Shown: positions 34,101 through 49,100, numbered from the stretch's first letter. The stretch is DNA of 64,000 nt from Eimeria necatrix (GCF_000499385.1 NW_013654440.1:62001-126000); one strand, 5' to 3'. The notes: generated by a model from the letters alone, not told the origin. Numbers and translations: made by a program.

Positions 34101-37100
34101 CTTTTTGAAAGCCTGTGAGCCTTTTTTTCTAGACCGCAAGTGCGATGCGTTGTTCACATGCTCGTACTGGGGAACCAGCAAGTAGTAATTGAGTTTTTAA
34201 AAAGTAATAATAACATCCTCGTTTTAAATGTGATAAGCAAAGAAGAGGCATATCAAGCCTAGACGGTCTGCGAAGTGCAGGAATGGCGAACGCGGCATGC
34301 AAGTTTTGTAGTGTAACACCTGTTGCTTATGGCGCATGCCGGAAATTTTGCATTTTCCGCCCTTGTGTGTGGCAGGCTGGTTTTGGTTTTGAATAGAAAA
34401 TGATGTGCTTTAAGCGAACATGTGCCTTTGATTTTGCTCTGACGGGCTCTGAGGCCACGCCAGTGGCGTACGTTGATGCTGCTACACTGCATATGCTGGA
34501 CGGATTGAAAGAGTGGATCGAGGATTAACGTTGCAACGGGGTAAAGAGGATGCAGGTATGGCATATGGCATAGTGGAGTTGTGTTGTGTACTGCGCCAAA
34601 GAGACAAGCTTGGGTCGCATGGCGTTCCTGAAGCTACATGGCGGTTAAGTGCGCAGCATATCTAGAATAAGTCTTCTAATCGGGATAGTCAGTGGGTCTG
34701 GCATGGCGGAGGGGCCACTAATAGCTGGTCCAGCGCCGTTAAAGTGGCGGCTGTCACCCTACGGGCCAGTTGCACAGTAGCCACTATGATGACACTAATT
34801 GGTGGCACCTTTCTTTGGAGCGGAAAAGGAAAATTGAAGAAGCTTTGTTGGCTTGTAAAGCTGGAAAGGAGGTTGACTTGTAAAGCTGGAAAGGAGAACC
34901 GGTTCATTAATGTATGATACTAAATCAGAGTTCGTTCATGAAAATGGTTTGAGCTATGCAGCTGCGGCAAGAGGTGTTAAAAATCATTTTCCATTCAGAT
35001 GATTTTCCATTCAGAGACAAAAAAAAGGTGAAAGCGGTTTTGGCATTAGAAGCTTCGAGTTTGACTTTCAGACCTCCAACGCTTACTTGCCCTCTGAAAA
35101 GCTCATGGGGGCATGACGGTCTATTCCGCTGAGGGCAAATGTCCAGCTCGTACGTTCTTAAAGTTTGATTGAGACTGAGCAGCGATAAACTCCAAGTGCA
35201 GAGCCGAAGAAGAAGCTTTTGAGTGTGCTGCGATGACTGTCACGCTTCTAGCGTGCTACATCTTCGTTACTGGGCATCTACCTGATGAAATGCGCCACGT
35301 GCGTTGGCGTTTTGGGGCGATTGCGTTTTCGGTATCCTTGCGCAAGAGTATAGAGTCTAAAATCGTCACCGCATGTGGCTCAGACCGTGAGGTTTTTGTC
35401 ATCCTTGGAAAGACAGATTTTCTCTTCAGATTGCTTGCTCAAGTGCGTGCCAAAGGGTTATTTTACACGGAAAATGGTAAATGAGTGGTTTGGGCGATAG
35501 AGTGTAAGTCCATAGCCCAAGCACTGGCTAGTTATTTGGTTTAGTGGATATGCACCAGCGTGAAGAAGCAATGATCGCGCTCTACAGGATGCCACTTAAT
35601 ACAGCTAGTGCGTCTCGGCACCAGATTTGTGCACTTAGTCATATATATGTTTAGATGCAATTGCCTGATTTGAATTCATGCGTGTCAGCGTCCCCTGAGT
35701 CATTGTCGCACCGCGCAGTTTGTGCGTAGAGAAGAAACATATATGCAGCCAGAGTTGCCTGTGCCAGCTTGTGCTCGGCGAAGGGAAAAATTGTGCAGCG
35801 ACGGAACGGCTTTGACAGTGGGCTTAACTTACATGTGTGGCTAAGGGGGTAGGTCGAGGATTTTCGACGGGAAGGATTTTTTGTTCCAGAAGGCAATTCC
35901 TTCGGTGCAAATAATGTATGTAAAAATGTATCAAATTACGCAGGATGATAGCATGGAGTTGTTGTGGATGAAACAGAAAGTTAGTCGAGCTCACTCACAA
36001 GACATGCTGGTTCTCCAAGCACTAGCGAGCGTTCAGAACATAGGAGGAACACTAACTGTGCGAGAGGATGGCGACATACTGACCAGGCCGTGAGTTCTAT
36101 ACCTCAAGGCTAGCACGCTCGCAGGCCTGATACCTTCTTACGGATATCCGTTTTGCACGTAGCATGCTTTGCATGTGTTAGTAACCTCGCTCGCACCATA
36201 TTGAGCAGGTTGTGCGTTAGGGATGAGAGGCCTTTCATGCACGCAGAGCTGAATCATTGAGATGGCCTGATGGAGTTCATGCAAGTGGTGGTGTCGGACT
36301 GGGACGATGGATCATGACGATTGCAGGAAGTGCGTCTACAGTCCCTTTTGCTTTGAATGGAGCGCTTGCGCCTCGTTGGATGCGTATAATGTAAAATTTT
36401 AATTCGCGGGAGAAGTTCCTTGGGCTTCGAAAGCTTGCATTCGTATGTTTCAGTTCGTGTGTTTCGAATCATGCGAGTTTCTCACTTCTCTTTGGTAGCC
36501 ACATTGTGAACGAAGAGAGCTATTGCACTACGTGCACATGGCATCCCTAATGAAGCTCTGTACGGCCAAGACAATGGCGGTGTTGGTGGGCAAAACGGCT
36601 GGGACTTCAGCGATAGTTCATTCGCAGGTATGCTAAAGCCAAGCGCTTTTGAGCAGTTTGTACGTCTTTTCATAGCCTGAGCGTGTTTTCTGCCATCAGA
36701 CCACAGCAGTCCTGTCACATTGTGGAAAGACCCTTAATAGCTGCGCCTTAACGCATTTGGAGGAGAACCAGATAAACCGTGATTTGATGAGCATTTCGCT
36801 CCTAATCTCTACCCTCTGAAGCTTATATTTTTTCATTGCATTTTTGGTTTACAAACAATCACATTTTTTAACCTAATAAACCGTATTAAGCAATAACAAT
36901 AATAGCATGTCAAAAAAGTGTGTATGGAGAGACTGGTGCAGAGTGTAAGCATACGGCGTGCGTAGAAAATTTTTTTATGGGCTGGAAGAGGCTACAGTCT
37001 GCTAAGCATAGCATCTGTGGCTGAGTCCGGACTTCTCAGGCTGTACGGACTTAGACCACATTTGCAGTGCTGACGAAAAGCATTGGTGGACGTAATGGGT

Positions 37101-40100
37101 GGGATTATGCAGAAGTATGAGCTCTTGGATTCACGTCGGGAAATATGCTGAGTAGGGTTAAAGACTCTGCAAAGAGACCATATGTTGACGGCAAATACAT
37201 TGCAGAAGGGTGCACAGCTGCACTCTAGTTAGTCTCAAGACGGCGTTTAGCAGTGATGCGGCCAGTTTGGGATGCATTTGTTGTCTACAGATGGTGCGTT
37301 TGCAGAACGCGCAGCACAAGCATGCATTGATGTAAACAAAAAGCAGCTTCAGTGGCACATGAAGGGCAGAATGAATTGCAGTGCTGCGTAGCCACGGAAA
37401 TACGTGTGGGATGCTAATAATGCAATACCCAAGGACGTGAGTGGACTGGGTTTCCTCAGGAAGAGAAATCTTTGTGAATCTCTGAAACGGTAATGGGCGC
37501 GCCATGTATCGCGATTGCCAGTCAGAGCATACAGTGCAGCATTTCAGGCGCAGCACGTATGGTCCAGCAAGTATGTTTGTGAAGCTGCTTTCCGGATCGT
37601 ATTTGTTACGTTTGATATGCCCGCATCATAGTCTCCACGTTTACGATGCGGCGAACAAGCAAAGCCACGGTGCTAACAAACATGGTACAGGCAGTGCGTT
37701 CGCCCATCCTAAAACAGTGCTATCTACAGATATGCCTTCATCGAAGCATCCATTGTCGATTTTAGTCAGATGCGTGTAAGAGTGGTCCTAGCAACTTTCA
37801 GAGATATCAAACGGTATGCTCACAAATTTCGAAGGGTCCGTGTACAACAGACGGTTGTAGTGGCTCGATGCTTCTACATGTTGCTCAGGCAGTAAGTTGC
37901 GTTTTTATCTTGCCTACCTCGCATGCATGCACACATGCTCGCAGGAAACAAAGGCAGGATAACCAGCGCAAATCAAGGGCAGCAAAGTAGTGCAGCTGTT
38001 GCGGAGCTGAAATCATATGCTTACAGACGGTAAGTTACTATGTTCCCTGTAGAGTGAGCGAATGAATACTGCGAATAAAAGTAGCCTCCTGCCTCTCGTT
38101 GAACAATGAATCGCGTGTCTTTTACGTTTGCTCCACTTGGCTTGTGTGCAGACGTTTTGCGGTGTCAAGGGTGTTAATATCGGATATGATGGAGAGAAAT
38201 GCAATCATGCGAAGGTAATTTTCCTCAGCAAGTGAGTCAATTGCTGCCGTCGTTTTGTGGCGCAGCGTCGTATTCCGGAACTCATTGAGCCAGGCTGCGT
38301 AGTGCTGCTTGGCAAAGCGTGTAGCAGCTCTGTGCATTTAAATTATTCATTTGCATACTGTTGGTGCGTAAGAAACACATTATGTAACGCTCTATGGCGT
38401 GAGTTGGCATCTCTTGTCCAGGGAGTATGCTGACTAATGAGTGGTATGGCTTCATTTTTGTGCTGTGGCAGATCGAGATTGCATGCGTTGCTAAAATTGA
38501 ATGCGTTTTTGTATGCATATCCGCCTGATGTGCAAGGTCGCTGATATGCTGATTGTGTGTTGCGGGAAAGCATTTGGATGAAAGTTGAACGGCGGGAGAT
38601 ATCTCGGTCAACCAATCATGCGACAAAGGTCGTACGCCTGACTTTGACTGTCGACGTAGTTTTCCGCTACTGTATTCAAAAGAATTTGTGTCAAAATAAT
38701 TGCCTTCTTGAAGGATAGCGCACATTTGGATTAGGTACATTACAAACTCTATCTTTAATTTTACTGTTTGGGTTTTCGAAGGTCGTACGCCCGTGCTTTC
38801 CTATCGCCAACAGAACAGATTTGCGCAAAAAGAAGAAATCGGAGGCCGCTAGAGTCTGCATACAACTGGGTTTTTTGAAGCGAAAGACGCATGCTACCCA
38901 CATTGGCAATATTTGGCTGTGGCTGGACTTCAAATGAGACGACTTCGAGGGTGAGCGCTCACTTTGGGGCGTTTGGGCTACGCAGATTGTAAGTTTGATG
39001 CCGTTGAGCTGCGCCACTGATGTCGTTGCCCCAGTGCGCCAAAAAGATGTCGTAACTGACGAATGTCTTTGTGTGCCGCCCAGATCTGGAAGCATGCGAA
39101 CTTTTTGCCTGTTTTGCGAACGTATATGGGTAGTGATTGTATTACGCAGCTCACGACTTCTGCAAGAATGCCCACATCCGAGTCAGCCTTTGCACTATTG
39201 AAATTCCGTGTGAAAGCTTAAGCCCCACAGTCCCAGTACGGAGTTTATTTATTTGAATGAGCAATAGATGCATTTCAGGCTTTCCTGTGATACCGACCTG
39301 TGGCTTGGGGTTTGCCAAGAACTGTTTGTGCATCTCTCCTTCGGTGAGCATGCTTTTTTCTCTCAACAGATGGTGAGTCTACTGCTATTAGTGGCTGTTT
39401 GGCGTCGCTAGCGATTTGCTTCATATTGGGAAAGTTAGTGGCTCCGGTTAGTTGCTTGGGACTATTCCTCTGTCTGCATATTGGGTTTTGTTGAGGCGGG
39501 GAGCTTGTGACGTTTCTTTGACATTACTTTCCAATGCTGCGAGATATGTGCGCTACGACAATGTTTGTTGGGCGGATGAGGTCTGGTTGAACTTCAGATG
39601 CTGCTCCCAGGAAGACGCATCCATTGGGTCGGCGAACGGTGCAGCTTCCTTTAGTTGATGATTGTACCGGCTCGTCGTAGAAAATTTACTTGGAGAGGTG
39701 GGCGCTGCTTTACCTTACCCTGGTGGCTTTGAGACCGATGTGAGGCCCATGAGGAAGCTGTATATTGTTTAATGAAAACGCGCCTTCCAGTAAGAGAAGC
39801 CAGATAATCTAGCTGACCGTAGCTGCAGTAGGGCATATAAATGTTTGGAGAAGCAAGTTGCTCCATGCGTAGTAGAGCGACCTTAAAAGGACAGAGATTT
39901 CTGTCGGGAAAGCAGTGCAACGAATTTGATAGAGCAGACGGCATGCATGCATGGAGCAGCCAGTACGTAGGCCAGGAGTCCCTCGAGGCAAAAGGCTTAC
40001 AGTGAATCAGGAAAATAACGAGAAGCTCGCAACGAAACAAATGTGCTGACACTTGCCGAATTTGCAGAGCTAACTGCATGCATGGAGCAGGCAGTACGTA

Positions 40101-43100
40101 GGCCAGGCATCCCTCGAGGCAAGAAGCTTACAGTGAATCAGAAGAATGACGAGAAGCTCGTAACGAAGCAAATGTGCTGACGCCCGCCGGATTCGCACAG
40201 CTAACTGCATGCATGGAGCAGGCAGTACGTAGGCCAGGAGTCCCTCGAGGCAAGAAGCTTACAGTGAATCAGAAGAATAACGAGAAGCTCGCAACGAATC
40301 AAATGTGCTGACACTTGCCGAATTTGGACAGCTAATTGCATACATGGAGCAGGCAGTACGTAGGCCAGGCGTCCCTCGAGGCAAGAAGCTTACAGTGAAT
40401 CAGAAGAATAACGAGAAGCTCGCAACGAAGCAAATGCGCTGACACTTGCCGAATTTGCACAGCTAACTGCATGCATGGAGCAGCCAGTACGTAGGCCAGG
40501 AGTCCCTCGAGGCAAGAAGCTCACAGTGAATCAGAAAAATAGCGAGAAGCTCGCAACGAAACAAATGTGCTGACACGTGCCGAATTTGGACAGCAAACTG
40601 CATGCATGGAGCAGGCAGTACGTAGGCCAGGAGTCGCTCGAGGCAAGAGGCTTACAGTGAATCAGGAAAATAACGAGAAGCTCGCAACGAAGCAAATGCG
40701 CTGACACTTGCCGAATTTGCACAGCTAACTGCATGCATGGAGCAGGCAGTACGTAGGCCAGGCGTCCCTCGAGGCAAGAAGCTTACAGTGAATCAGAAAA
40801 GTGACGAGAAGCTGGTAACGGAGCAAATGTGCTGACACTTGCCGAATTTGGACAGCTAATTGCATACATGGAGCAGCCAGTACGTAGGCCAGGAGTCCCT
40901 CGAGGCAAGAAGCTTACAGTGAATCAGAAGAATGACGAGAAGCTCGTAACGAAACAAATGTGCTGACACTTGCCGAATTTGCACAGTTCAGTGACATGTA
41001 TACAACTGTAGGGGAATTGCTTAGCGGCTTGTTGGGTTTTCAAAACGCGTGACAGCGGAATTCAGGTGGTGTGAGATTGCAGGCATTGATTGAGCTTCGT
41101 TTAGATTTCGCATCCGAGTCATGTGCTTAAAATATCAAGTCCGCCTGGCAGGGGACTTTCAAAGCGAAAGCTCGTTGGTCATTGGTGATGTTGCATATGT
41201 GGAGGAGCAGACATTTTCATGCAAATCGAAGGATCGACCTAAGCACACCATAGTCAGAGTGTGCTCTGAAGGGAATATTAAATGAGCCGGTAACGCGGTG
41301 CAGCGGAGGCAACGAGCGCGACTAAGTGCTCAAAGAGCATGCATGAACCAGCAAGTGTGTTTACGCTTTCTCCAGGATTCCCTGGAAACGAGAGTTCTTA
41401 ATGGATCAGGGAGGCGACACGGGCTGCCTAATGAAGCAGATGGCAGACATTTGGTAGAGCGTCGCGTTTGACTGACATGCAAGAGGCTGTAGACTTTTTT
41501 GTGTTCGGGTTATGGAGCCTTCAAAGCACATATTTCGTTATGTTTTAGGGAGGTGGAACAGATGATGTGGTTAGCAGAAGCGCTGGTTGAAATTTGATTA
41601 CGATGCTTGTTCAAGCAATACGCTCGGATTGTGAAGTGCTTTTATGCTTAAAGCATGGTGAGTTTTTCAAACGGGTTTTTGTTTTGAATGAAAATGTCAA
41701 TGCTGGTTTGAGGAACAGACGGTGACCTCCTACCTGGAAGATTAGCTTAAGCACGCCTGAATTACCACTCGCCCTGCTGGGCATTTCGTCAGCAACGCGG
41801 TGAAGCGGATGCAACAAGCGAGCGACTGAATGTCTAAAGTGCATGCATGGAGCAGGGTTAGACCAGGACTTTTCCAGCCCTAGTAAAGGACACAAGGGCG
41901 TGAAACGAAGAAAGTGGCAGCAGCTTGCTGCATCTGCGCATCTAAGCAACATACGGGGAGCTATACATTTATTTTTTGTATAAGCGTGCACTCAATTTGC
42001 TTATTCAAGTGATATGCTTGAATTGTGGAGTGCGTTTATGCTTGGGAGCATTGGGCTTTCATAGCGGGGACTTGTTGAGTGAAGCTGCTACAGATGTGAA
42101 GGAACAGAAGCCGAAATCCCATTCAAACGATTGGGCTAAGCACACCTTAATCGCCTTTCGCTCCGCTGAAGACTCGGGTAATTGGATGACTTAAACAGAC
42201 GTTGCATCAAATGCAGCAAACCAGTGGCTAAATGTACAAAGTGCATGTATGGAGCAGGAAGTGCGCCCATGCTTAAAATAGGAGTTACTGCAAACAATAA
42301 GTTTCCAGTGAATCAGAAAACTGACGGGAGCCTTAACAAAACAAAGGCTGCAGAGAGATCTTGTCTTTAGTAGCCAATACTCCGCAATGAATCATGAAGA
42401 GGCGCACGAGCCTTTCCAGGCAACAGCTCCAACAAGCATCTGCTACCCATTGCTTGATTATCCCGTATGCTGCAGGTGCCGAACTGAGGTGCTGCAGAAA
42501 GGAAAATGTTATGCTTTAGCGGAACCTAATATGAGGAATACAGGTATCTTTTAAGCAGGTGCCAGTTTGCTTTCGAAAATGCTTGCGTGGTGTAGTCAGT
42601 GAGCGATAAGCTTTTGGCCTGGTACCGTGCAGACGCGAGACAGTGTAAGCGCGACCCTGCTGCTAGAGCGCGTGGAGTAGTTTCAATCAGAAACGTGCAT
42701 TACACAGGACAGGCTTGCACGCAAGCTGAACTGGCCATGAATTTCAAGAGCTATCGTCTATTGAGCAGGAACGGCAGATACAGCTGAATCACATACAGAG
42801 CCGTGCAACAGACAGCGGGCTCGAAGTAGATGCTGGCAGTGGGATTGTCTACGCGAAGTGCTACCGAACCGAGAGGCTGGTCATACGACTTGTGGTTTCC
42901 TTTGTGGAATGTCAAGCTGAAAACTGATATCGAGCTGATTAGGAGCATAACGTGGGGCAGTTGGTAAGCTGAGTTCAGGCTCAACCAAAAAGGCTATTTC
43001 CATGCATCTAGAGCGTCTGCAAAATTGTTTTACTGTCTGGATCAGTCCCACCAATTTATTTACGCAAGTACAAGGTTCGCAACCGGCGGTAGCTTGGTAA

Positions 43101-46100
43101 AATGAGCAGACGGTATGTGTTTCGAGGGAGCCGCTAAAACATATCCAGTCTTCGAGAGAACTTCCAGGTCTTTCACGCGCCTTTGTCCGGTTAAAATGCT
43201 GGCTGGGCCAGGATGTACGTACTTTGAATTGCACTCTCAGATGCACAAAAGAGAATCACTCGACAGATCAGTTCGCGAAGGAGAGGATTGCTTAATTGGT
43301 TTGAGCGCCGTCAAACGTGCCCGGAAATGGCAAAGATTGTGTGTTGGCACTGGCTGCCGAGGCCACTTCGCTAATGTACTTGGTGCTTGGGGAGCTAGAA
43401 CTCCTACAAACGCTTTCATGTGAAATATCTCTCCAAATCAATCTCCGCCTGTGTCGAACAGGATGCCGGCTGCGGGAAAGATTGTTCGTTTTTCTCATGC
43501 TAGCTTGCATATACATCTTTGCGATGGTGGGCAGATGAATAGAGAGGCTTTCATTGTTACGTCACTGTATTGGTGGGTTACAGCATTGCGTCGTAGAAGT
43601 GATTTATGTAATTCAGTCGGTACGCGCGCTTGAGTCGCCTGCCCAAGGCATGTGTTTTGTTCTTCAAGTGAATCAGGCGTTATTGATTGTTTCATGCCGA
43701 GTGAGGGTACGGAGCCTAACTTTGATGCGGCAGAGTGTATGTTCCGCATGCAACTATTGCTGGCCGCAAGCTTCACGTAGACACTTTTGTGAAGCACTGT
43801 AACTTTGTTGCAGTATGACACCGTGGGGTTTAGCGGCTTTACTGGCGCAGGCCGTGCGTGTGGTGATGTTTTTCGAAAATAGCCGAAACTACATAGTGGG
43901 GCGCTGACATTGAATTTTGAGACAACGCGCAATACAGTTTACCTGAGAAATGGAAAGTGCCCCCAACAGGGAGTGAGCTTCTTCATATGTTGTTTCTAGC
44001 TCAAATCCCTTTGAATCTCTGTGAGGACATGCATTGCGCGATGCCGCTTAATCGAAAGGCAAAAAGCCGGATGGCGCCTCACAGTGGACATCGCAACTGT
44101 TTAGCACGTACGTTTATTGCCGGGATAATTAGATATGAGACATCACATAGGATGACGTTGAGAAACTGGCGTTGTGGGCACGTTGCCAGTAAATATGGAG
44201 CATACAGTTTTGCCTACACAACTCGTGACAGGCAGTGTGTTGGGGAAGCAGCTAGCAGCATGCGCTGTTCTGATTAGTTTGTGTGTGTGCGTACACGGTT
44301 CAAGTGAGTAGAATACCTGGGAATACGATAGCTTAGAAGGGGGCATTGGCGTTGCATTGCACAGGCAGTGTGTAACCACACATATGCGCTTAGTTTCATA
44401 CAGCGTGAATCCGCCGCTTCGCCAGCACAATTTTGGGCGGTTACAGAACGCCCTTGCGTGCTTCAGAGCCAGAGCTCACCTTCAGGAGGACCTGTTTTCT
44501 AGACAGGCTGGATACTGTAACTTTGCTTTCAGGAGATGACAGCGTAGCTCTAGAGCATTTAATAGATTTAGGGAAATATGGCATGCCACGTCATTCTGTT
44601 AGAAATTGCTAACTCTGGTTCACAGTTCTGGCTCTAGTCAAATCGTATTGCGTGCTGACTGATATACGTGGCAAACAGCTGCCCTTCTGCCTGCGCGTCA
44701 CAACGATCTGCGTGCAAATTGTGCTGTACACTTTGGGCACGGTGCATTATGTAGTCTTTAGAGAGGGTATATTTTTGGAGTTAAGAATTAACTGGCGCTA
44801 AATAGGCATTTTCCTAGTAACAGTTACCTGGTTTTCTCACGAAGACTGTGCGTGTGATGCCCACTCGCAGTTTGGCTTTTCGCAACGGCGTTTTAGGGTT
44901 CTCTCAGGGGTAACGCAACTACTCACTGCCATCTCAACGGAATCTTTCTCTGAAACGCAGCTCATCCTTACAGGCAGTATGTTGGTTTAGTGTTTGAAGG
45001 TGGCCACATGTATATTCCCCCGGTTCGGTAGAAACAAACCGTCTGGACGTTGCGTTGCAAAATCTCGCTGCATGACGTAGAGAGTAAGTGTTCTGCCATC
45101 TGCTATTCGCAAGCGAAGTGTGCATGAACTGGTGTGCTTCGTTGCAACGGCGATTCTGCATCACAGTAATCTGTCTCAGACGGTAGGTTGGATCAGGTGT
45201 CAGGCCGGTTGGCTAATCTGTTTCACGATACGTCCTTTTGCGGGTTCATTCTTGTTCGCTTTCGGAGAGGAACGAGAATCGCTCGTTGAACGGGCAATCG
45301 CTGGCATTGTCAAAAACAGGCAGTAAGCAGACCGTTTGACCTGGTCTACCTGACTGTTGGACAGACGCGCTGTGGTACCATATACACGCACATAGGCGGC
45401 AACTGATGTTGGACCACGTTGACTAAACTATATAGGCAGTGCGTTTACAGCAAAATCTCATGCGAGATATGGCTTGGTGGACGGTTGTGGGTGCCAGCAC
45501 ACCACTGCAGCACACGCAGCTCTTCTAAACAAGAAGCGGAGATCGGAGCTGATCCTGGACATCAGGCAGTATGCCACTGCCGAACACAACAGGTTGCGCT
45601 GCCACAGAGTAGACTAGGGAACAGTACTTGCATGGAGGTGGAGAGGAACTGCGCGCCAACTCACATACATTTAACGCAGCTTGTGAGTTAAACACACTGT
45701 GAAGGACAGTGTTCGCCTCTGACAGGGCTTGCCTGTCTAACTCCGTATTAAGCTGTTACTTTGAAATTGCCCATGCGCTACTGCAGGCAGTATGTTGGCA
45801 CTCCACTGTTCTTTTGGACCCTCAATGCATCTACAACGAGCGCGATTTGGCACCCGGTGTAGAGTTATTGAGGGTCCAGGACAGGTGAAATGTACTTTCT
45901 AACACTGAGGGATTGACAGCCCTCTACATCTTGCTAAATAAATGCTAAAGCCGTGGTTCTCTGCCCAGCATACTACCCCTTCGCCCACGGCGCCACAGCT
46001 GCGTGTTTTCTTGTTTTGTTCCCACGTCCGCATGAGATGCCTTTACATTGTTTTATTAGATTTAAAAGGATGCTGAGTTACCCCTTTGGTTCAGGCTGTG

Positions 46101-49100
46101 CGCTAGCATGAACAGCACGAATGGGGCTACTAACTGGGTTGTGTAGCAGTCGAGTCTCTTAAAACCAGAGACCAATGTAGTTGGTAGGAACATGACATTT
46201 CTTTTCGACCAGAAAATACTTGTGTAAAGAATCTGAGCGAAGAAGCACCAACGCGCCCAATCCCAGCAGTGCGGAATGGTACCGTGGATGGAATCTCTCG
46301 GGCGTGATGCGCAGCAGGACCTACTAGTTTCTTGTCCCATTTGTGCAGTACAGATGTTGGGGCTCGCTGAGAAGCCAAGAAACGTATGGGTTTCCAAAGG
46401 CATTTGGCATCATGCAGGCAGTGGGTTGAGGCCTTCAACAGTTTCTTGTTAGCTGATTACGGCTGTTGCCAGAGGCCAAGACCTTGCTGCATTAGACTTC
46501 CACATCGGGTTGACAACATAGGCAGTACGTTTTACACTTAAATGAAGTATTGCTGGGAGTACTGCTGGTAGCAGCTTCGACGTGGTTTACTCGTTTTTCA
46601 TTAGAAAGCGCACACATGCTGAGGTGGCCACATACTGTTTCAGAGTAAGTGAGCTCGACCAGTCGGTGAGTTTGCATGGGCTCGCAGAGCTGCTCATCTC
46701 ATACAGCCTAACAGTTTACTGCATCTTGACATTTATATGCCCCCCAATGAACTTCGTGCTGATGGAGATGGAAGCGGTTTCAGCAGGCTAGTACGGAATC
46801 TTGCCGGCTGGTCCGATATGTAACTAGGAGCTCTATCCGGTATGCTTGTAAGAGAAAAGTTTAACGCGTTTTTCAAAATGCTTTGGAACATAACAGCTGG
46901 TAAGTTACTGATATCTTTGTGAAGTGTATAATTTGAATGTGTAGGGAGACTATTTTTCCGTACGAAACTAAGTAATGGCATGGCTACAATGATAGGGCGC
47001 ATATGGCTGTGGAGTAGGCGGTGCGTTTCCCCCCGTTTCATATTGTTTTTAGTTTTTAAATTGTAGTAAAAGCTTTCGCGAGGGCTTGTCACAAAGCATT
47101 TTAGAGGACGACTGGCTTGGGGTAGTCGGTGAGCCTTTCCGAAGTGCTTGCAGTTGGCTGGTTTGGCGCGTTCAGCTGCTCTTGCTAAGATATTTTGTGA
47201 CGGTACAGACTTTGGCAGCGGTACGAAATCTTTACGCGTAGTGGATGAGCTCAAGGATGCATTGCATATGGGATTGCTTAGGCAGTGAGTTGCCTGCAAA
47301 GGCAGGCACGCCGCACTGTTGATATGGTGCAAGTTGTTCTGCTAGTCACGTCTCTTTTCTGGTATTTTTCATGTACTTTTTCTTTTCCCAACTTCCATGG
47401 AAAGTCGCTTATAGGATGTTGTTGATCGTTTTGTAGGCTCGGAGTCAGTGCAGTTAGCCAGTGCAATGCTGTTCCGCGAGCAATTTGGGTATGACACAGG
47501 CCGTGAGCCCTCAATCATGTTATCTGAGAAGTAGTTATGCTTCTAGGGGGAAAAGTCAGGTTTGTACTCCGATTTTCAAAAATCGCAATCCAGCGTGTAC
47601 GTGAAGCACATTGGCTCTGGGAGGTAGCGTGGCTGGCTAAGTAAGCTTGGGTGCATTGTGGTGCAGTGAGGGTCCTGCTAAGAGTCTCCGTGACATAGAT
47701 CACGTCACTTCCATGCCTAAGCTTGTGAGCCTGCGAAGATGCGCCCGAATCAGATGTGCTGGAGATCAGCTAATCTGTTGTGTAGGAAAGGGCTTACGAG
47801 TGCGCACATCAGAGCATCGGAGTTCAGACGCGGCCAGCAGGCATTGGTGTAAAAAAGAAAAATACTTGTCTTTCTTTTTGTAGAAATAACGTAATTTTGA
47901 CGAGGTTTATTGCAACTTCTTAGGACTGCTTCTTTGTCCTGGCGAAAGCAAATCTAAATGTAGACCGTGCGCTAGTCCCTGATTGCAGCACAGTGGATAT
48001 TGCAGGCGTGTGATGGAACGGACAGAATTGCTGATTTTTGGGGCAGAATTTCTTTCAACAACAAATCTTGTACCTAAGGGACAGTCAGGAAGGAATTGGT
48101 GTCTTAGCAGGTGCGTTGTTTTGGGGTGTTCGCACTCAGTGCGCGTAATCACTGCTCCGTCTTAAAGAAATAGATATGTAATGCAACAAAGCATGCGATC
48201 GTTACTGCGGGCCTGTTCCTAACAGGAAGTACGTCTGCTTCGACTTCCATTTGTAAAAACAGTGATTAGGCTGATCTCATTTGAACGTTTTTGCTGCCTG
48301 CTTGAATTTGTCGCTTACGTATTACTCTCACGGCACTACGATGCTTTGTACAGTGTGTGAGTTACTTTCTCTGCCGAAATTGAACAGTTCGGGCCTAGCT
48401 ATCCATAATGAGGCAAAGCCATTCAGCGGGAAGAGGAGAACTCGAAAGAAGTCTGGCAATCATCAGAAACTTGGATTTTCTATGTTGAAGGAGTGCATTT
48501 GGAAAAGGGAGTGCGTTAGGTACACGCTTCTGCGCCTGGACGATGCCTTCTGTTGAGACATTTGTCGCTGGGTTTCTGAATGCTGTTAGGCTGCTGAAGT
48601 AACGGAAGCCCTCGGCCCGTATCGCGCCTGCATGCCATCTCCCGAGAGCACGAACTCCAGCTACAAGCCATATTCCAGCTCACTAGGGTAAGGCCCTGTG
48701 ACTGACAAGAGCTTGTGTCGTTGCAGCATTAGCGCACTGCCGTCCAAGGCACGCCACAGCGTAAGGAGCACATATCGTTAAATCCAGTTATTTACGATAT
48801 ATATCACGCCTTCAGATGCACTTAGAGACTGGCGTCCTGGTCCCTCGCGTGTGAAGGCTACTGCAGCCTGCAAAGTTTGAAAATGCGTGTGGAGCTACTA
48901 AAAAAATGGATGCTTTTATTCTTGTCAAAAAGTAAACGGCATGTCGGCTTGCGCCCTGTGACGCTGTTCTATGGATGCAAGTGCATCTGTCATGCACGTG
49001 GACGGTGGCCTTCGCACAACTAGTGCCTGGCTAATGAGGCAATAGGTTCACTAGGAAGTCATGTAAATATAAAGCGCTTGCAGGGTATATTGATATGCGA

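Noticed and set aside
39940..40985. CRISPR-like or coding tandem repeat
   Set aside because: The 131-bp units are near-identical throughout with no spacers, and 131 is not a multiple of three. The organism is eukaryotic.
46733..47332. 199-codon minus-strand frame, the longest in the array
   Set aside because: It has no domain or splice context and covers five micro-exon sites on the other strand. A frame of this length is expected once or twice by chance in 40 kb.
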